A stretch of 64,000 bases of DNA from VYFG01 sp965213885 (GCA_965213885.1 OZ243919.1:3496456-3560455); one strand, 5' to 3'; shown: positions 36,467-45,798, counted from the first letter of the stretch. The notes: a model not told the origin generated them from the letters alone. Translations and numbers: made by a program.

Positions 36467-37796
36467 ATGGCCGGAGGACCTGATCACTGTCCTGGATAGC
36501 GGACAGGTTGATTTCGATTCACGGCTGGCCTCGCTGCTGGTGCGGGATTCGAACCTGTCGGACAAGGGCTCGAAGGACGTGGAGCAGGTGGTCGCGGACA
36601 TCATCCTGGACGTACGCAAGAGGGGTGACCGGGCGTTGGTTGAACTGACCGGCAGATTGGACCGGCTGCCTCTGGCCGATGCCTCGGGCCTGGAAATTCT
36701 CCCGGAGCGGGTGGACAGCATCTGCGCATCGGTTCCTCCCGAGCTTGCTGATGCGATTTGCTTCGCAGCTGACCGTATTGGGCGGTTTCACGAGCGGGAA
36801 ATCGCCCACTCCTGGCACTTTCAGGAGGAAGACGGCACCGTGCTGGGGCAGAAGGTCACTCCTGTCGACCGGGTGGGCGTGTACGTGCCGGGCGGAAAGG
36901 CCGCCTATCCTTCCTCGGTCCTGATGACCGTGATCCCGGCGCGGGTTGCCGGTGTCGGTGAAGTCATCATGACGGTGCCGACACCCGATGGTGAAATCAA
37001 CCCGGCAATCCTGTATGCCGCGAGGCAGGCGGGTGTGGACAGGATATTCACCGTGGGCGGCGCACAGGCCGTGGCGGCTCTTGCCTGGGGCACCGAGACC
37101 ATTCCGGCGGTGGACAAGATCGTTGGCCCCGGAAACACCTATGTGGCCACCGCCAAGAAGCAGGTCTTCGGGAAAGTGGGTATCGACATGATCGCGGGTC
37201 CTTCGGAGGTTGTTGTCATCTGCGACGAAACCGCGGATCCCGACTGGGTAGCCATGGATCTTTTTGCACAGGCGGAGCACGATGAACAGGCGCAGTCCAT
37301 CGCCATCGCGGTGGGGGAGGGCGTGGCCGACAGGGTGCTCTCTTCGATTGCCAGGCTGTTGCCGGACATGGAGCGGCGTGACATCATCGCTGCCGCGTTG
37401 CGCGGTCAGGGTGCCGTCGTCCGGACGGATTCCCCGGAACATGCCGCTGAAATCGCCAATCGTATCGCCCCGGAACATCTTGAACTCATGGTGCAGGATG
37501 CAGGGTCGCTGGCGGACAGCATCCGGCATGCCGGCGCCATCTTCATTGGCTCCCACAGCGCGGAATCCCTTGGAGACTACTGTGCGGGGCCAAACCATGT
37601 CCTCCCGACATCGGGGACCGCCCGTTTCAGCTCCCCCCTCGGTGTTTACGATTTCCAGAAGCGCAGCAGCCTGATCCAGGCCAGCATCAAGGGAGCCTCG
37701 GAGATGGCTCTCAGGGCTTCCGTCCTGGCCCGGTGCGAAGGCCTGACCGCGCACGCACGTTCTGCCGAATACCGTCTCGGAAGCAGGGAAGCCTGA
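36459..37796 (+). CDS. hisD: Histidinol dehydrogenase HisD
   Basis: A 445-residue zinc enzyme that oxidises histidinol to histidine with two NAD+. Motifs present: VGVYVPGGKAAYPSSVLM near residue 138, AGPSEVVVICD near 246, QAEHDEQAQS near 270 with metal-ligand and catalytic residues, and GPNHVLPTSGTARF near 378. The most upstream plausible start is GTG 36459, overlapping murA by 8 bases. In Pseudomonas-type operons hisG separates murA and hisD; it is missing here. Confidence 0.94.
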   Translation: MPEWPEDLITVLDSGQVDFDSRLASLLVRDSNLSDKGSKDVEQVVADIILDVRKRGDRALVELTGRLDRLPLADASGLEILPERVDSICASVPPELADAICFAADRIGRFHEREIAHSWHFQEEDGTVLGQKVTPVDRVGVYVPGGKAAYPSSVLMTVIPARVAGVGEVIMTVPTPDGEINPAILYAARQAGVDRIFTVGGAQAVAALAWGTETIPAVDKIVGPGNTYVATAKKQVFGKVGIDMIAGPSEVVVICDETADPDWVAMDLFAQAEHDEQAQSIAIAVGEGVADRVLSSIARLLPDMERRDIIAAALRGQGAVVRTDSPEHAAEIANRIAPEHLELMVQDAGSLADSIRHAGAIFIGSHSAESLGDYCAGPNHVLPTSGTARFSSPLGVYDFQKRSSLIQASIKGASEMALRASVLARCEGLTAHARSAEYRLGSREA

Positions 37797-37800
37797 TGCA

Positions 37801-38895
37801 GTGCACTCGATGAAAACACCGTTGGAACACCTGGTGAATCCGGCCACGCGGGATCTCAGCCCCTATCACGTGCCGCCTTCGGACGGCCTGATCAAGCTGG
37901 ATGCCATGGAAAATCCCTACACGCTGCCATCCGAGCTGCACGGGGATTGGCAGGCGTGCCTCGCGGCGGCGAATGTCAACCGCTATCCCGACCCCGGGGC
38001 CCGGGTGCTCAGGCAGCGTATTCGGGAAGTATTCGATGTGCCCTCGCGCTGTGAAATCATTCTGGGCAATGGTTCCGATGAACTGATCCAGATGCTGGCA
38101 CTTCTCATCGGCGGACCAGGCAGAACGTTTCTGGCGCCAGGCCCGTCGTTCTCGATGTACCGGATGATTTCCCTGTTCACCGGGACCGGTTTCAGGGAGG
38201 TGCCGCTGAATCCTGACTTTTCGCTGCATCCGCAGGGCATGCTGGGCGGAATCCGGGAAGCGCAGCCCGCCTGTGTATTCCTGGCATATCCCAACAACCC
38301 GACGGGCAACCGGTTCGATGAGGACCTGATCCTGGAGATCGTCCGCGAGGCCCCGGGCGTGGTCGTGCTGGACGAGGCCTACCATTCCTTCAGCGGTCGC
38401 ACGTTCCTCGACCGGGTGCCCGATTATCCCAACCTGCTGGTCATGCGCACGCTGTCCAAGAGTGGTCTTGCGGGACTTCGTCTAGGTATGCTGATGGGAC
38501 ATCCGGATTGGGTGGCGGAAATGGACAAGGTCCGGTTGCCCTATAACATCAACAGCCTGTCGCAGGCCGGAGCGGCGTTCTGCCTGGAACATCATGATGT
38601 CCTTGAGGCGCAGGGCATGCGGATTCGGGAGGATCGCGGGTGGATGCTTGCGGAACTCGCCGCTGTGCCGGGTGTGACCGTTTATCCCAGTGATGCCAAT
38701 TTCATTCTCCTTCGATTCGCCGCAGGAGCAGATACGGTTTTCGAAGGCCTGAAGCGGCGGGGCGTCCTGGTCAAGAACCTCCACCAGCCCGACGGAATGC
38801 TGGAGAACTGCCTTCGCATTACCATCGGGACCCCCGATGAAAACCGGATCCTGCTGGATGCTGTCAGAGAAATCCTGGGGGTGCGGATCGCCTGA
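37801..38895 (+). CDS. hisC: Histidinol-phosphate aminotransferase HisC
   Basis: A 364-residue class I/II PLP aminotransferase converting imidazole acetol-phosphate to histidinol-phosphate. The PLP lysine lies in TLSKSGLAGLRLG (Lys220), with YPNNPTGN near 163 and DEAYHSF near 192. GTG 37801 follows AGGGA at 37785 with acceptable spacing; ATG 37810 is an alternative giving 361 residues. The 3' end overlaps convergent tmcA by 32 bases. Confidence 0.94.
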   Translation: MHSMKTPLEHLVNPATRDLSPYHVPPSDGLIKLDAMENPYTLPSELHGDWQACLAAANVNRYPDPGARVLRQRIREVFDVPSRCEIILGNGSDELIQMLALLIGGPGRTFLAPGPSFSMYRMISLFTGTGFREVPLNPDFSLHPQGMLGGIREAQPACVFLAYPNNPTGNRFDEDLILEIVREAPGVVVLDEAYHSFSGRTFLDRVPDYPNLLVMRTLSKSGLAGLRLGMLMGHPDWVAEMDKVRLPYNINSLSQAGAAFCLEHHDVLEAQGMRIREDRGWMLAELAAVPGVTVYPSDANFILLRFAAGADTVFEGLKRRGVLVKNLHQPDGMLENCLRITIGTPDENRILLDAVREILGVRIA

Positions 38896-40972
38896 GCCGG
38901 CCGTGGTTTTCTCCGGCGGCATCGTCTGCCTGGGACTGCAGCAGTGCCGAGCATGACTTCCTCAACCGGGCTGTCCCGCAGCGCCGACCCTCGTCGCCGG
39001 CGAGACTGCTGCAGTCCGGCCAGTTCTTTCCCTGGAGCACGCGCTCGACGCAAAGCCTGGCATCGGACAACCCGCCGATGGCAAGGCCCCAGAGCACGAC
39101 GCGGCTCAGCGATTGCGGTATGGATGTCTCCGCAATGTTCTCGAAGCAGAAACCGGCAACGTCGTCCAGATCCCCGCCGCCCGGCGTTTCTGCGAATGCT
39201 GCATTCCCGCCGAGCAGCCTGAGAACGATCTCAGGATCCAGGCCACGGTGGAGGCGCAGCAGGGAGGCCGGAAACTGCTTCCCGAATCCCGTGGTTGCCC
39301 TGGACACGACGGCATCGCCTGCAGTGTCCAGGGATTTCAGGAAGAGACCGCTGACTTCTCCTGCAAAGCGGGAGCGACGGCTGCCCACCCTCACCGGTAC
39401 AAATCCCGCATCTCTCCAGAAGTCCACCAGGTCCGGGGACAGCGCAAACTGGGTGCCCACCAGGCTGGACCCATGGGCCGGGTCATCACAGAATTCCTGC
39501 AGCAGCCGTCTGCCGAGACCCTGTCTTTGCAGGGATGGATGAATCACGATGCGCTGGATGCGTGTCAGGTTGACATCCACGGCATTGCTGACACCGAGCT
39601 GTCCGGCGAGAAGTTCGGCGAGGACATGTGATCCGGGGCGCCTCAGGCCAAGTGCAATCTCCTTGCCCAGAACCTGGCCAGGAGCATTTTCCCTGATGGC
39701 AAGCAGTACGCCGATGGTCCTGGTCTTGCCGGCATGGTGCAGGCGCATGCGGTAGATGAGCAGGGCCTCGTTGTCCAGCAAATGCTTGAGGTCCCGTGGC
39801 CGGGTGCGATAGTGGGCTGTCACCAGCAGGCTGAAGACCGTCCGCAGTTCGTTCTCGTCGGCAGCCAGTTCCAGGCCAGTGACGGGGACGATCCTGACGT
39901 CCCGGATGTCGATCTCCGGGGGAATTTCCGGCACTTCCGCATCCAGCAGCAGGAGTTGGTTGATCCGGGCTTCCAGCAGGTCACCGGGTGGCCAGCGGAC
40001 GGGCATATCGAGTGTCACGGGATGCCAGCCGCGGCTGCAACGATCGATGATGTCCCGGAACCTGAGCAGGAATCCCCGTCCGGACCCTTCATAGCCATGA
40101 ACCGTGGTGGCCATGGCGATGCGGGGATAGAGGGTCAGCAGTGTCGCCAGACGGTCCAGTGGAATACCGGCGGCTTCATCCACCAGGAGGAGGTCCGTGT
40201 CGGGATTCTGATTCAGCAGGGTATCGATGCCAACCCAGTGCAGATGGCGGGTTGCCCGTGAACACACGCCAATGGCATGGCGGAACACCACGTTTGCCGA
40301 GGCGCGACGGCATCCGCTCACCAGGATCCGGCATTCTTGCCGCTTGAGGATGCGGCCTGCTGCAATTCCCAGGGCGGCGGATTTGCCGCGGCCCCGGTCC
40401 GCGATCAGGATGGTCGGCTTTCTTCTCTGGCCGGACAGGGCATGTTCCACTGCCCGGACTGCCCGTTCCTGATCGTGGGTGACGGTCAGGCCCGTGGCCA
40501 CTTCCGTTTCGACAGGCCCAGCCATATCCATGGGAAGGATCCATCCGGCCTCGCTCCCGAGACGAATCGGTTCCGGAAAGGTATCGAGCAGGTGTAACAG
40601 CCGACGATGGTAGGGGCTTCGGCTGCCGGCAGGGTGCTCCGATGCCTGATCCGGCAGCCACAGCACCAGCATCCCGCCGGCGGGAATGCATCCGGCAGCG
40701 ATGCCCAGCGCCTCCGGTTCCACGCCCTGCCGGGCATCCAGGACAACAAGGCGGTGCTCCGTCCCGAGGAGTCCGGAAGCGTCCCTGTTCGGCAACGATG
40801 TGAAGCCTGCCGGCGCATTCTCGCCAATCCAGATTCCACCCATCGGACTGATCCGGCTGTCCGGGTCCGGCCGGATTCCGGGTTGGGAACTGCCCTCGAC
40901 AAGAATCAGGCGGCGTGGAGCCGGATTGGCCGGGCTATCGGCGGCACCGGCGGACAGGGTGGTACCGGTCAT
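38864..40972 (-). CDS. tmcA: tRNA(Met) cytidine acetyltransferase TmcA
   Basis: A 702-residue enzyme that makes N4-acetylcytidine at the wobble base of elongator tRNA-Met. It has an N-terminal DUF1726-like part, an RNA-helicase-like ATPase module with Walker A ADRGRGKSAA near residue 193 and DEAAGIPLD near 267, and a GNAT module with VIHPSLQRQGLGRRLL near 475. Its start overlaps the ferredoxin stop by 4 bases; the end overlaps hisC antiparallel. Confidence 0.92.
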   Translation of the reverse strand: MTGTTLSAGAADSPANPAPRRLILVEGSSQPGIRPDPDSRISPMGGIWIGENAPAGFTSLPNRDASGLLGTEHRLVVLDARQGVEPEALGIAAGCIPAGGMLVLWLPDQASEHPAGSRSPYHRRLLHLLDTFPEPIRLGSEAGWILPMDMAGPVETEVATGLTVTHDQERAVRAVEHALSGQRRKPTILIADRGRGKSAALGIAAGRILKRQECRILVSGCRRASANVVFRHAIGVCSRATRHLHWVGIDTLLNQNPDTDLLLVDEAAGIPLDRLATLLTLYPRIAMATTVHGYEGSGRGFLLRFRDIIDRCSRGWHPVTLDMPVRWPPGDLLEARINQLLLLDAEVPEIPPEIDIRDVRIVPVTGLELAADENELRTVFSLLVTAHYRTRPRDLKHLLDNEALLIYRMRLHHAGKTRTIGVLLAIRENAPGQVLGKEIALGLRRPGSHVLAELLAGQLGVSNAVDVNLTRIQRIVIHPSLQRQGLGRRLLQEFCDDPAHGSSLVGTQFALSPDLVDFWRDAGFVPVRVGSRRSRFAGEVSGLFLKSLDTAGDAVVSRATTGFGKQFPASLLRLHRGLDPEIVLRLLGGNAAFAETPGGGDLDDVAGFCFENIAETSIPQSLSRVVLWGLAIGGLSDARLCVERVLQGKNWPDCSSLAGDEGRRCGTARLRKSCSALLQSQADDAAGENHGRLRRSAPPGFL

Positions 40973-41235
40973 GCCGCCGGGGGCTGCTTCTCCTGCATCA
41001 GGCGATGGTATTTCAACTCCAGCACTGGACGGCTTTCGACATGCTCAGGGTCCACCGGGATGCAGTCCACGGGGCATACTTCGACGCATTGGCTGGCCTC
41101 GAAATGACCCACGCATTCCGTGCACCTGGTCCAGTCGATCTGGTAGATCAACTCGCCCTGGAAGATCGCATCGTTTGGACACTCCGGTTCACAGACATCG
41201 CAGTTGATGCATTCGTCGGTAATATAGAGCGCCAT
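40969..41235 (-). CDS. YfhL-type 2[4Fe-4S] ferredoxin
   Basis: An 88-residue ferredoxin with two clusters: C-x2-C-x2-C-x3-C near residues 9-19 (CINCDVCEPECP) and a second set beginning CTEC near 38 with an insertion before CVEVCPVDC, as in the YfhL/FdxN-like group. It lies between coaD and tmcA, the same neighbourhood as in Pseudomonas. Electron partner unknown. Confidence 0.92.
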   Translation of the reverse strand: MALYITDECINCDVCEPECPNDAIFQGELIYQIDWTRCTECVGHFEASQCVEVCPVDCIPVDPEHVESRPVLELKYHRLMQEKQPPAA

Positions 41236-41263
41236 CGATGGAGAGAGTGGGTGGGGGTGAATT

Positions 41264-41752
41264 TCAACCGGAGCCGAATGCCTGTCTCAATGCTTCGTGC
41301 ACGGCCGGATGAACGAATTCGGAGACATCACCGCCGTAGCGTGCCACTTCTTTCACCAGGGAGGCAGAGACGAACGTATAGCGCATTGATGGTGTCAGAA
41401 ATACCGTTTCCATGTTGCTGTCCAGCCGTCGATTCATCGAAGCCAGCTGGAATTCGTACTCGAAGTCCGAAACGGCCCGCAGTCCACGCAGGATGACATT
41501 GGCCTTCATCGTCTGGGCGAAATCAATCAGCAGCCCCGAAAACCGTACCACTTCGACATTGGGTATGTCCGCCAGCACCTTCCGTGCCAGATCCACCCGC
41601 TGGTCGAGGCTGAAAAGCGTGCGCTTGTCGGGACTTGCCGCAATGGCGAGAATGACGTGATCGAACATTTTCACGCTTCTGGCAGCGAGGTCGCCATGTC
41701 CGTTGGTGATCGGGTCGAACGTGCCGGCGTAGATGGCGGTCTTATATGTCAT
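41264..41752 (-). CDS. coaD: Phosphopantetheine adenylyltransferase CoaD
   Basis: A 162-residue nucleotidyltransferase making dephospho-CoA from phosphopantetheine and ATP. The HxGH-like motif appears as TNGHGD near residue 16 within YAGTFDPITNGH, and the late signature TPSMRYTFVSASLVKE near 119 is intact. It overlaps rsmD by 11 bases, so rsmD-coaD-fdx-tmcA looks like one minus-strand operon. Confidence 0.97.
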   Translation of the reverse strand: MTYKTAIYAGTFDPITNGHGDLAARSVKMFDHVILAIAASPDKRTLFSLDQRVDLARKVLADIPNVEVVRFSGLLIDFAQTMKANVILRGLRAVSDFEYEFQLASMNRRLDSNMETVFLTPSMRYTFVSASLVKEVARYGGDVSEFVHPAVHEALRQAFGSG

Positions 41753-42335
41753 GGACGATGGGGTTCAGGTTGATGAGCGTGGACCGAACGGTACCGCGGT
41801 CCTTTTGCCGGATGATATCCCAGTTGGACGGCAGGAGTAATTGTTCTTTGGTCGCCGGACTCTCGATGTACAACAGCGTGCTGGCGGTGATCGACTCTCC
41901 CCGGGACAGCAGCCGGCAGGTGGATTCGATCAGGTGATCGGAAAACGGAGGATCCATGAAGATGATGTCGAACGGTGTGGTGACAGAACGAAGGTATTTC
42001 TCCACGCTTCCATGGACAACCCGCACCACATCGTTTGCACCAAGAAGGCCGGCATTCAGAACCAGCGTCCTTGCTGCCTCGGCATTGGATTCCACCATCG
42101 TAACCAGGGATGCTCCCCGGGAGGCCGCTTCGAAACCGAATGCGCCGCTGCCGGCGAACAGGTCGAGGCAGCAGGCACCCGGGATGTCATTCTGGAGCCA
42201 GTTGAACAGCGTCTCGCGCACCGCATCGGGTGAGGGTCTCAGTGACGCGACGTCAGGAAAGCGCAGCCGGCGGCTTCGCCAAAAGCCGCCAATGATCCTG
42301 ATTTCGCCATCACGGCCGGGTCGACTCCGCTTCAA
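41742..42335 (-). CDS. rsmD: 16S rRNA (guanine(966)-N(2))-methyltransferase RsmD
   Basis: A 197-residue SAM-dependent methyltransferase. It starts with GEIRIIGGFWRSRRLRFP and shows the SAM loop LDLFAGSGAFGFEA near residue 58 and catalytic DPPF near 128. No ATG or GTG fits the family N-terminus in frame; TTG at 42335 gives KRSRPGRDGEIR, typical of RsmD. Divergent from ftsY with little space between. Confidence 0.93.
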   Translation of the reverse strand: MKRSRPGRDGEIRIIGGFWRSRRLRFPDVASLRPSPDAVRETLFNWLQNDIPGACCLDLFAGSGAFGFEAASRGASLVTMVESNAEAARTLVLNAGLLGANDVVRVVHGSVEKYLRSVTTPFDIIFMDPPFSDHLIESTCRLLSRGESITASTLLYIESPATKEQLLLPSNWDIIRQKDRGTVRSTLINLNPIVHDI

Positions 42336-42415
42336 CTGGATTCCGCATTTCGGTGGAAGACTGCATTGATGATACGATACGTTCCTTCGCCAAATCGAGT
42401 CGTGAAAGCCGGTCC

Positions 42416-43408
42416 ATGAAGAGGGTTTTTTCCGGGAGCAGGGAAGAGAGAAGTACTGACGAAGTGGATGACACGCAATCCGGCTCTTCATCACGCGGCG
42501 GATTGTTTGCTCGGCTCTCCCGCACCAGGGAGGGTCTGTTTGGCGGAGTCGCATCCCTGTTCAGGAGTGCCACGATCGACGAGTCTGTGTTTGAGGAGAT
42601 CGAGGATCAGCTCCTGGTGGCGGATGCGGGCATTGCCGTAAGTCGGAGGGTCGTCGAGCACCTGAGGCAGGATGTCAAACGGAACAGGATCAACGACGAG
42701 GCAACGCTTCGACGCAGCCTTGGGACGATACTGACGGATCTCCTTTCGCCATGCCAGGCAGATCCGCTCGAGTTTCCCCCAGGCAGACCTCGGGTGGTCA
42801 TGATGGTGGGGGTCAATGGTGTCGGCAAGACAACGACCCTGGCGAAAATTGCGGCCCGTCACCAAGAGGAAGGAGCCAGGGTGATGTTCGCGGCCTGCGA
42901 CACCTTTCGCGCGGCCGCGATCGAGCAGTTGCAAACCTGGGGGGAGAGACTGGACATCCCCGTGGTCGCACAGGCACACGGTGTGGATGCGGCGGCTGTG
43001 GCATTCGATGCGTACATTTCCGCGTGCGCGAGGGAGATGACGCTGTTGCTGGTTGACACCGCCGGTCGGCAGCATGCACATGGGGACCTGATGGAACAGC
43101 TGAAAAAGGTCAAGCGGGTCCTGGGCAAGGCCGAGCCGGCGGCTCCGGACGAGGTCTGGCTGACCGTGGACGCCGGCAATGGGCAGAACGTCCTGTCACA
43201 GGTACAGCATTTTCACGAGGCGGTGAACCTGACCGGGATCTGCATGACCAAGCTGGACGGTACTGCCAAGGGTGGAGTGATCCTCGCTGTCGCGGAAAAG
43301 TTCGACATACCCATCCGCTATATCGGTACCGGGGAGAAGGCCGGGGATCTGCAACCCTTTGATGCGGCCGAGTTTGCCGAGGCCCTGCTGCCAGGAACGC
43401 CGCAATGA
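42416..43408 (+). CDS. ftsY: Signal recognition particle receptor FtsY
   Basis: A 330-residue SRP-family GTPase that docks SRP-ribosome complexes at the membrane. The NG domain is complete: GVNGVGKTTT with Lys138, DTFRAAAIEQL near 157, DTAGRQ near 217 and TKLDGTAKGG near 277. The acidic A domain is very short (about 30 residues). GTG 42353 would add 21 residues; ATG 42416 leaves room for a promoter between the divergent genes. The usual ftsE-ftsX do not follow. Confidence 0.94.
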   Translation: MKRVFSGSREERSTDEVDDTQSGSSSRGGLFARLSRTREGLFGGVASLFRSATIDESVFEEIEDQLLVADAGIAVSRRVVEHLRQDVKRNRINDEATLRRSLGTILTDLLSPCQADPLEFPPGRPRVVMMVGVNGVGKTTTLAKIAARHQEEGARVMFAACDTFRAAAIEQLQTWGERLDIPVVAQAHGVDAAAVAFDAYISACAREMTLLLVDTAGRQHAHGDLMEQLKKVKRVLGKAEPAAPDEVWLTVDAGNGQNVLSQVQHFHEAVNLTGICMTKLDGTAKGGVILAVAEKFDIPIRYIGTGEKAGDLQPFDAAEFAEALLPGTPQ

Positions 43409-43578
43409 TGCTCTGATCGCAAAGTAGGGCATTTTGGTCAGTAAACAGAATTTGTTATTCGTGAATGATGGCTTTGTGAGTCACATAATGTCTTGTGTAT
43501 ATTTTGCGAGTGTCAAAACCCCTCTCTCAGCATTAGGCTGAACAGCCAAAATTGAACACGAAAATAAAATGTATCTAC
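43409..43578. other. AT-rich junction after ftsY
   Basis: A distinctly AT-rich stretch with no gene, marking the left boundary of the accessory island. No inverted repeat or target duplication could be assigned to a particular element by eye. Confidence 0.4.
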
Positions 43579-43983
43579 TCACCCCTTCATGTGAGCGGGC
43601 TGCGCATGGTTCAGCATGAGGAACAGCGCATTCAGGGTACCCTTGAGGCCGACATGCAGCTCGTTGATCTCACCCTCGGCGAGCGTGACCAACTTCACAT
43701 TGGCGAAGCACAGGTGCTTGTAGAGGATCGCCACGTCCGCCTAGTCGCGGCCCACCCGATTGAGCGCCTCGGCGGCGACGACCTCGAACAGGCCGCGCCT
43801 TGCGCCTTCGAGCAACGCTTGGACGCCGGGGCGCAGGATGACACTCGCGCCCGAGATCGCCGCGCCCCGATACGTGTCCTCGACTCTCCAGTCCTCGCGG
43901 CAGATGCGGAACTGGTCCTCGATGGACGCCGCCCGCTGCCGGTCGGACGAATAGCGGGCGTAGAACGCGCAACGCAGGGTCAT
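43579..43983 (-). pseudogene. Serine recombinase (resolvase) remnant with nonsense codon
   Basis: From ATG 43983 the frame reads MTLRCAFYARYSSDRQRAAS, the N-terminus of large serine recombinases with the catalytic Ser, then RGAAISGAS and EALNRVGRD. A TAG at 43741-43743 sits where relatives have Gln, after which the same frame continues ADVAILYKHLCFANVKLVTL and GEINELHVGLKGT. It ends after about 134 codons, so the recombinase DNA-binding part is lost. Dead by one stop plus truncation. Confidence 0.8.
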
Positions 43984-44084
43984 GGTCCCCTCCTATCCGC
44001 CGTCGGTCTCGTCTGCCGACGCGCTTGCAATGTACGCCGTTATGGTGCATATATCCATTGCCATCTTACGCGGGAGACATCACA

Positions 44085-44369
44085 ATGGTTGAAACATCCG
44101 AAACCAAGCACGAGCGGGTCCACCTGCGTCTTGACGCCAGGAGCAAACGCAAGCTTGAACGCGCGGCGGCCTACGAGGAAACCACCGTCAGCCGTTTCGT
44201 GCTGCACAACACCGTGACCGCGGCCGAGCGGGTGATCGAGGCGCACGAGCAAATCGTGCTCCCGGCGACAGATTGGGACGCCTTCCATGACGCGCTGCTC
44301 AACCCGCCCGCGCCGAACGCGGCGCTGAAGCGGGCCGCGCGCCGTTACCGCGAGCGCATCGGGGGATGA
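44085..44369 (+). CDS. DUF1778 (TacA-type) antitoxin
   Basis: A 94-residue ribbon-helix-helix antitoxin of the DUF1778 family; HLRLDARSKRKLERAAAYEE and TVSRFVLHNTV form the RHH region at about residues 12-45, and the C-terminal part wraps the toxin. ATG 44085 follows GGGAG. An inverted sequence around 44040-44060 may be its operator. The stop is immediately followed by the acetyltransferase toxin. Confidence 0.85.
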   Translation: MVETSETKHERVHLRLDARSKRKLERAAAYEETTVSRFVLHNTVTAAERVIEAHEQIVLPATDWDAFHDALLNPPAPNAALKRAARRYRERIGG

Positions 44370-44370
44370 A

Positions 44371-44871
44371 TTGCCGCTGACGGTCGAGCCGCTCGGTCCG
44401 CATCACGACCGCGCGTCCTTCTCCTGCGGGGAACCTTCGCTCGACCGCTACATCCGCCGGCAGGCTTCCCAGGACACCCGGCGGCGCATCGCGTGGGTCT
44501 TCGTCGCGTTGGGCAACCCGCCCGCACGAATCGCCGGCTACTACGCGCTGAGCGCGGCGAGCTTCGAGAAGGACAATCTGCCGGCGGGGCTCGTCAGGCG
44601 CCTGCCGCACTATCCCGTGCCAGCGGCTGTCATCGGGCGGCTGGCCGTCGATCTTCGCAGCCAGGGGAGCGGGCTCGGCGAGGTTCTGTTGCTCGACGCG
44701 ATCCATAGAGTCGTCCGCGCGGGCGATACGATCGGCGTCTATGCCGTCATGGTCGATGCGCTGCACGACCGCGCCAGGGCTTTCTACGAGCGCTACGGCT
44801 TCACGCCCTTCCCGTCGCAGCCGCTACGCCTGTACCTGCCGCTTCGGACCCTCGAGCGACTCAGGCTTTAG
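44371..44871 (+). CDS. GNAT-family toxin (TacT-type)
   Basis: A 166-residue GNAT acetyltransferase, paired with DUF1778 as in TacAT, where the toxin acetylates aminoacyl-tRNA to block translation. The acetyl-CoA loop (LRSQGSGLGEVLL) is near residue 90 and the late FYERYGF near 138; GEPSLDRYIRRQASQD near 20 is typical. The only start giving this frame next to the antitoxin is TTG 44371, one base after its stop. Looks intact. Confidence 0.85.
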   Translation: MPLTVEPLGPHHDRASFSCGEPSLDRYIRRQASQDTRRRIAWVFVALGNPPARIAGYYALSAASFEKDNLPAGLVRRLPHYPVPAAVIGRLAVDLRSQGSGLGEVLLLDAIHRVVRAGDTIGVYAVMVDALHDRARAFYERYGFTPFPSQPLRLYLPLRTLERLRL

Positions 44872-44969
44872 CCTCTCCCGCCCCATTACCGGCCAACCTC
44901 ACGGCCGGCGGCAACCCCGATATCTGCTGCACGGCACGCTCCGTCAAACCGCCGATCTGTCCGAAATCG

Positions 44970-45798
44970 GCTGAACGAAAGGAGGAAGCGGTGGTGTCCC
45001 ATGCCCTGGAGTATCCGCCCAGGGACAGGCGCACACCAGCAACGAGTTGCGCAAGCGCGGCATCTTCATCTCGGCCAGCGGCGTTCGCAGTATCTGGCTG
45101 CGCCATGGTCTGGAGAACTTCAAGCTCCTGTTGAAGGCGCTGGAAGCCAGGGTAGCCGAGGAGGGCCTGCTCCTGACCGAGGCCCAGGTGGCAGCCCTGG
45201 AGAGGAAGCGGCACGACGACGAGGCCTGTGGCGAGATCGAGACGGTCCACCCGGCTACCTGGGTTCGCAGGAAACCTTCTATGTCGGTACGCTGAAGGGT
45301 GTGGGCCGGGTGTATCAGCAGACCTTTGTCGACACCTACAGCAAGGTGGCTTGTGCCAAGCTGTATACCACCAAGACGCCGATCACCTCAGCCGATCTGC
45401 TGAATGACCAGGTGTTGCCCTTCTTTGAGACGCAAGCCCTGCCCCTGCTAAGGATCCTCACGGACCGGGGCACCGAGTACTGCGGCAAGGTGGAACAGCA
45501 TGACTATCAGCTGTACCTGGCAGTCAATGACATCGAGCACACGAGAACCCGGACCCGGTCCCCGCAGACCAATGGCATCTGTGAACGCTTCCACAAGACC
45601 CTGCTGCAGGAGTTCTACCAGGTGACCTTTCGAAAGAAGCTGTATGCAGATCTCGAAACATTACAGTCCGATCTGGACGAATGGCTTCAGTACTACAATA
45701 ATGAACGTACTCATCTGGGAAAGATGTGCTGTGGAAGAACCCCCATGGCGACCTTGGAAGATGGAAAATCAATCTGGAAGGAGAAGTGCATACATTGA
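44970..45798 (+). pseudogene. IS481-family transposase with two frameshifts
   Basis: Three frame segments together make an IS481 transposase: VVSHALEYPP near 44995, then NELRKRGIFISASGVRS to HDDEACGEIETVHP, then GYLGSQETFYVGTLKG through the rve catalytic domain (ILTDRGTEYCG, SPQTNGICERFHKTLL) to the stop at 45798. Breaks lie near 45025 and near 45245, the latter consistent with one lost G in the CCCGGC context. The N-terminal helix-turn-helix part is missing. A plausible right end of the element lies near 45825-45855. Confidence 0.8.
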
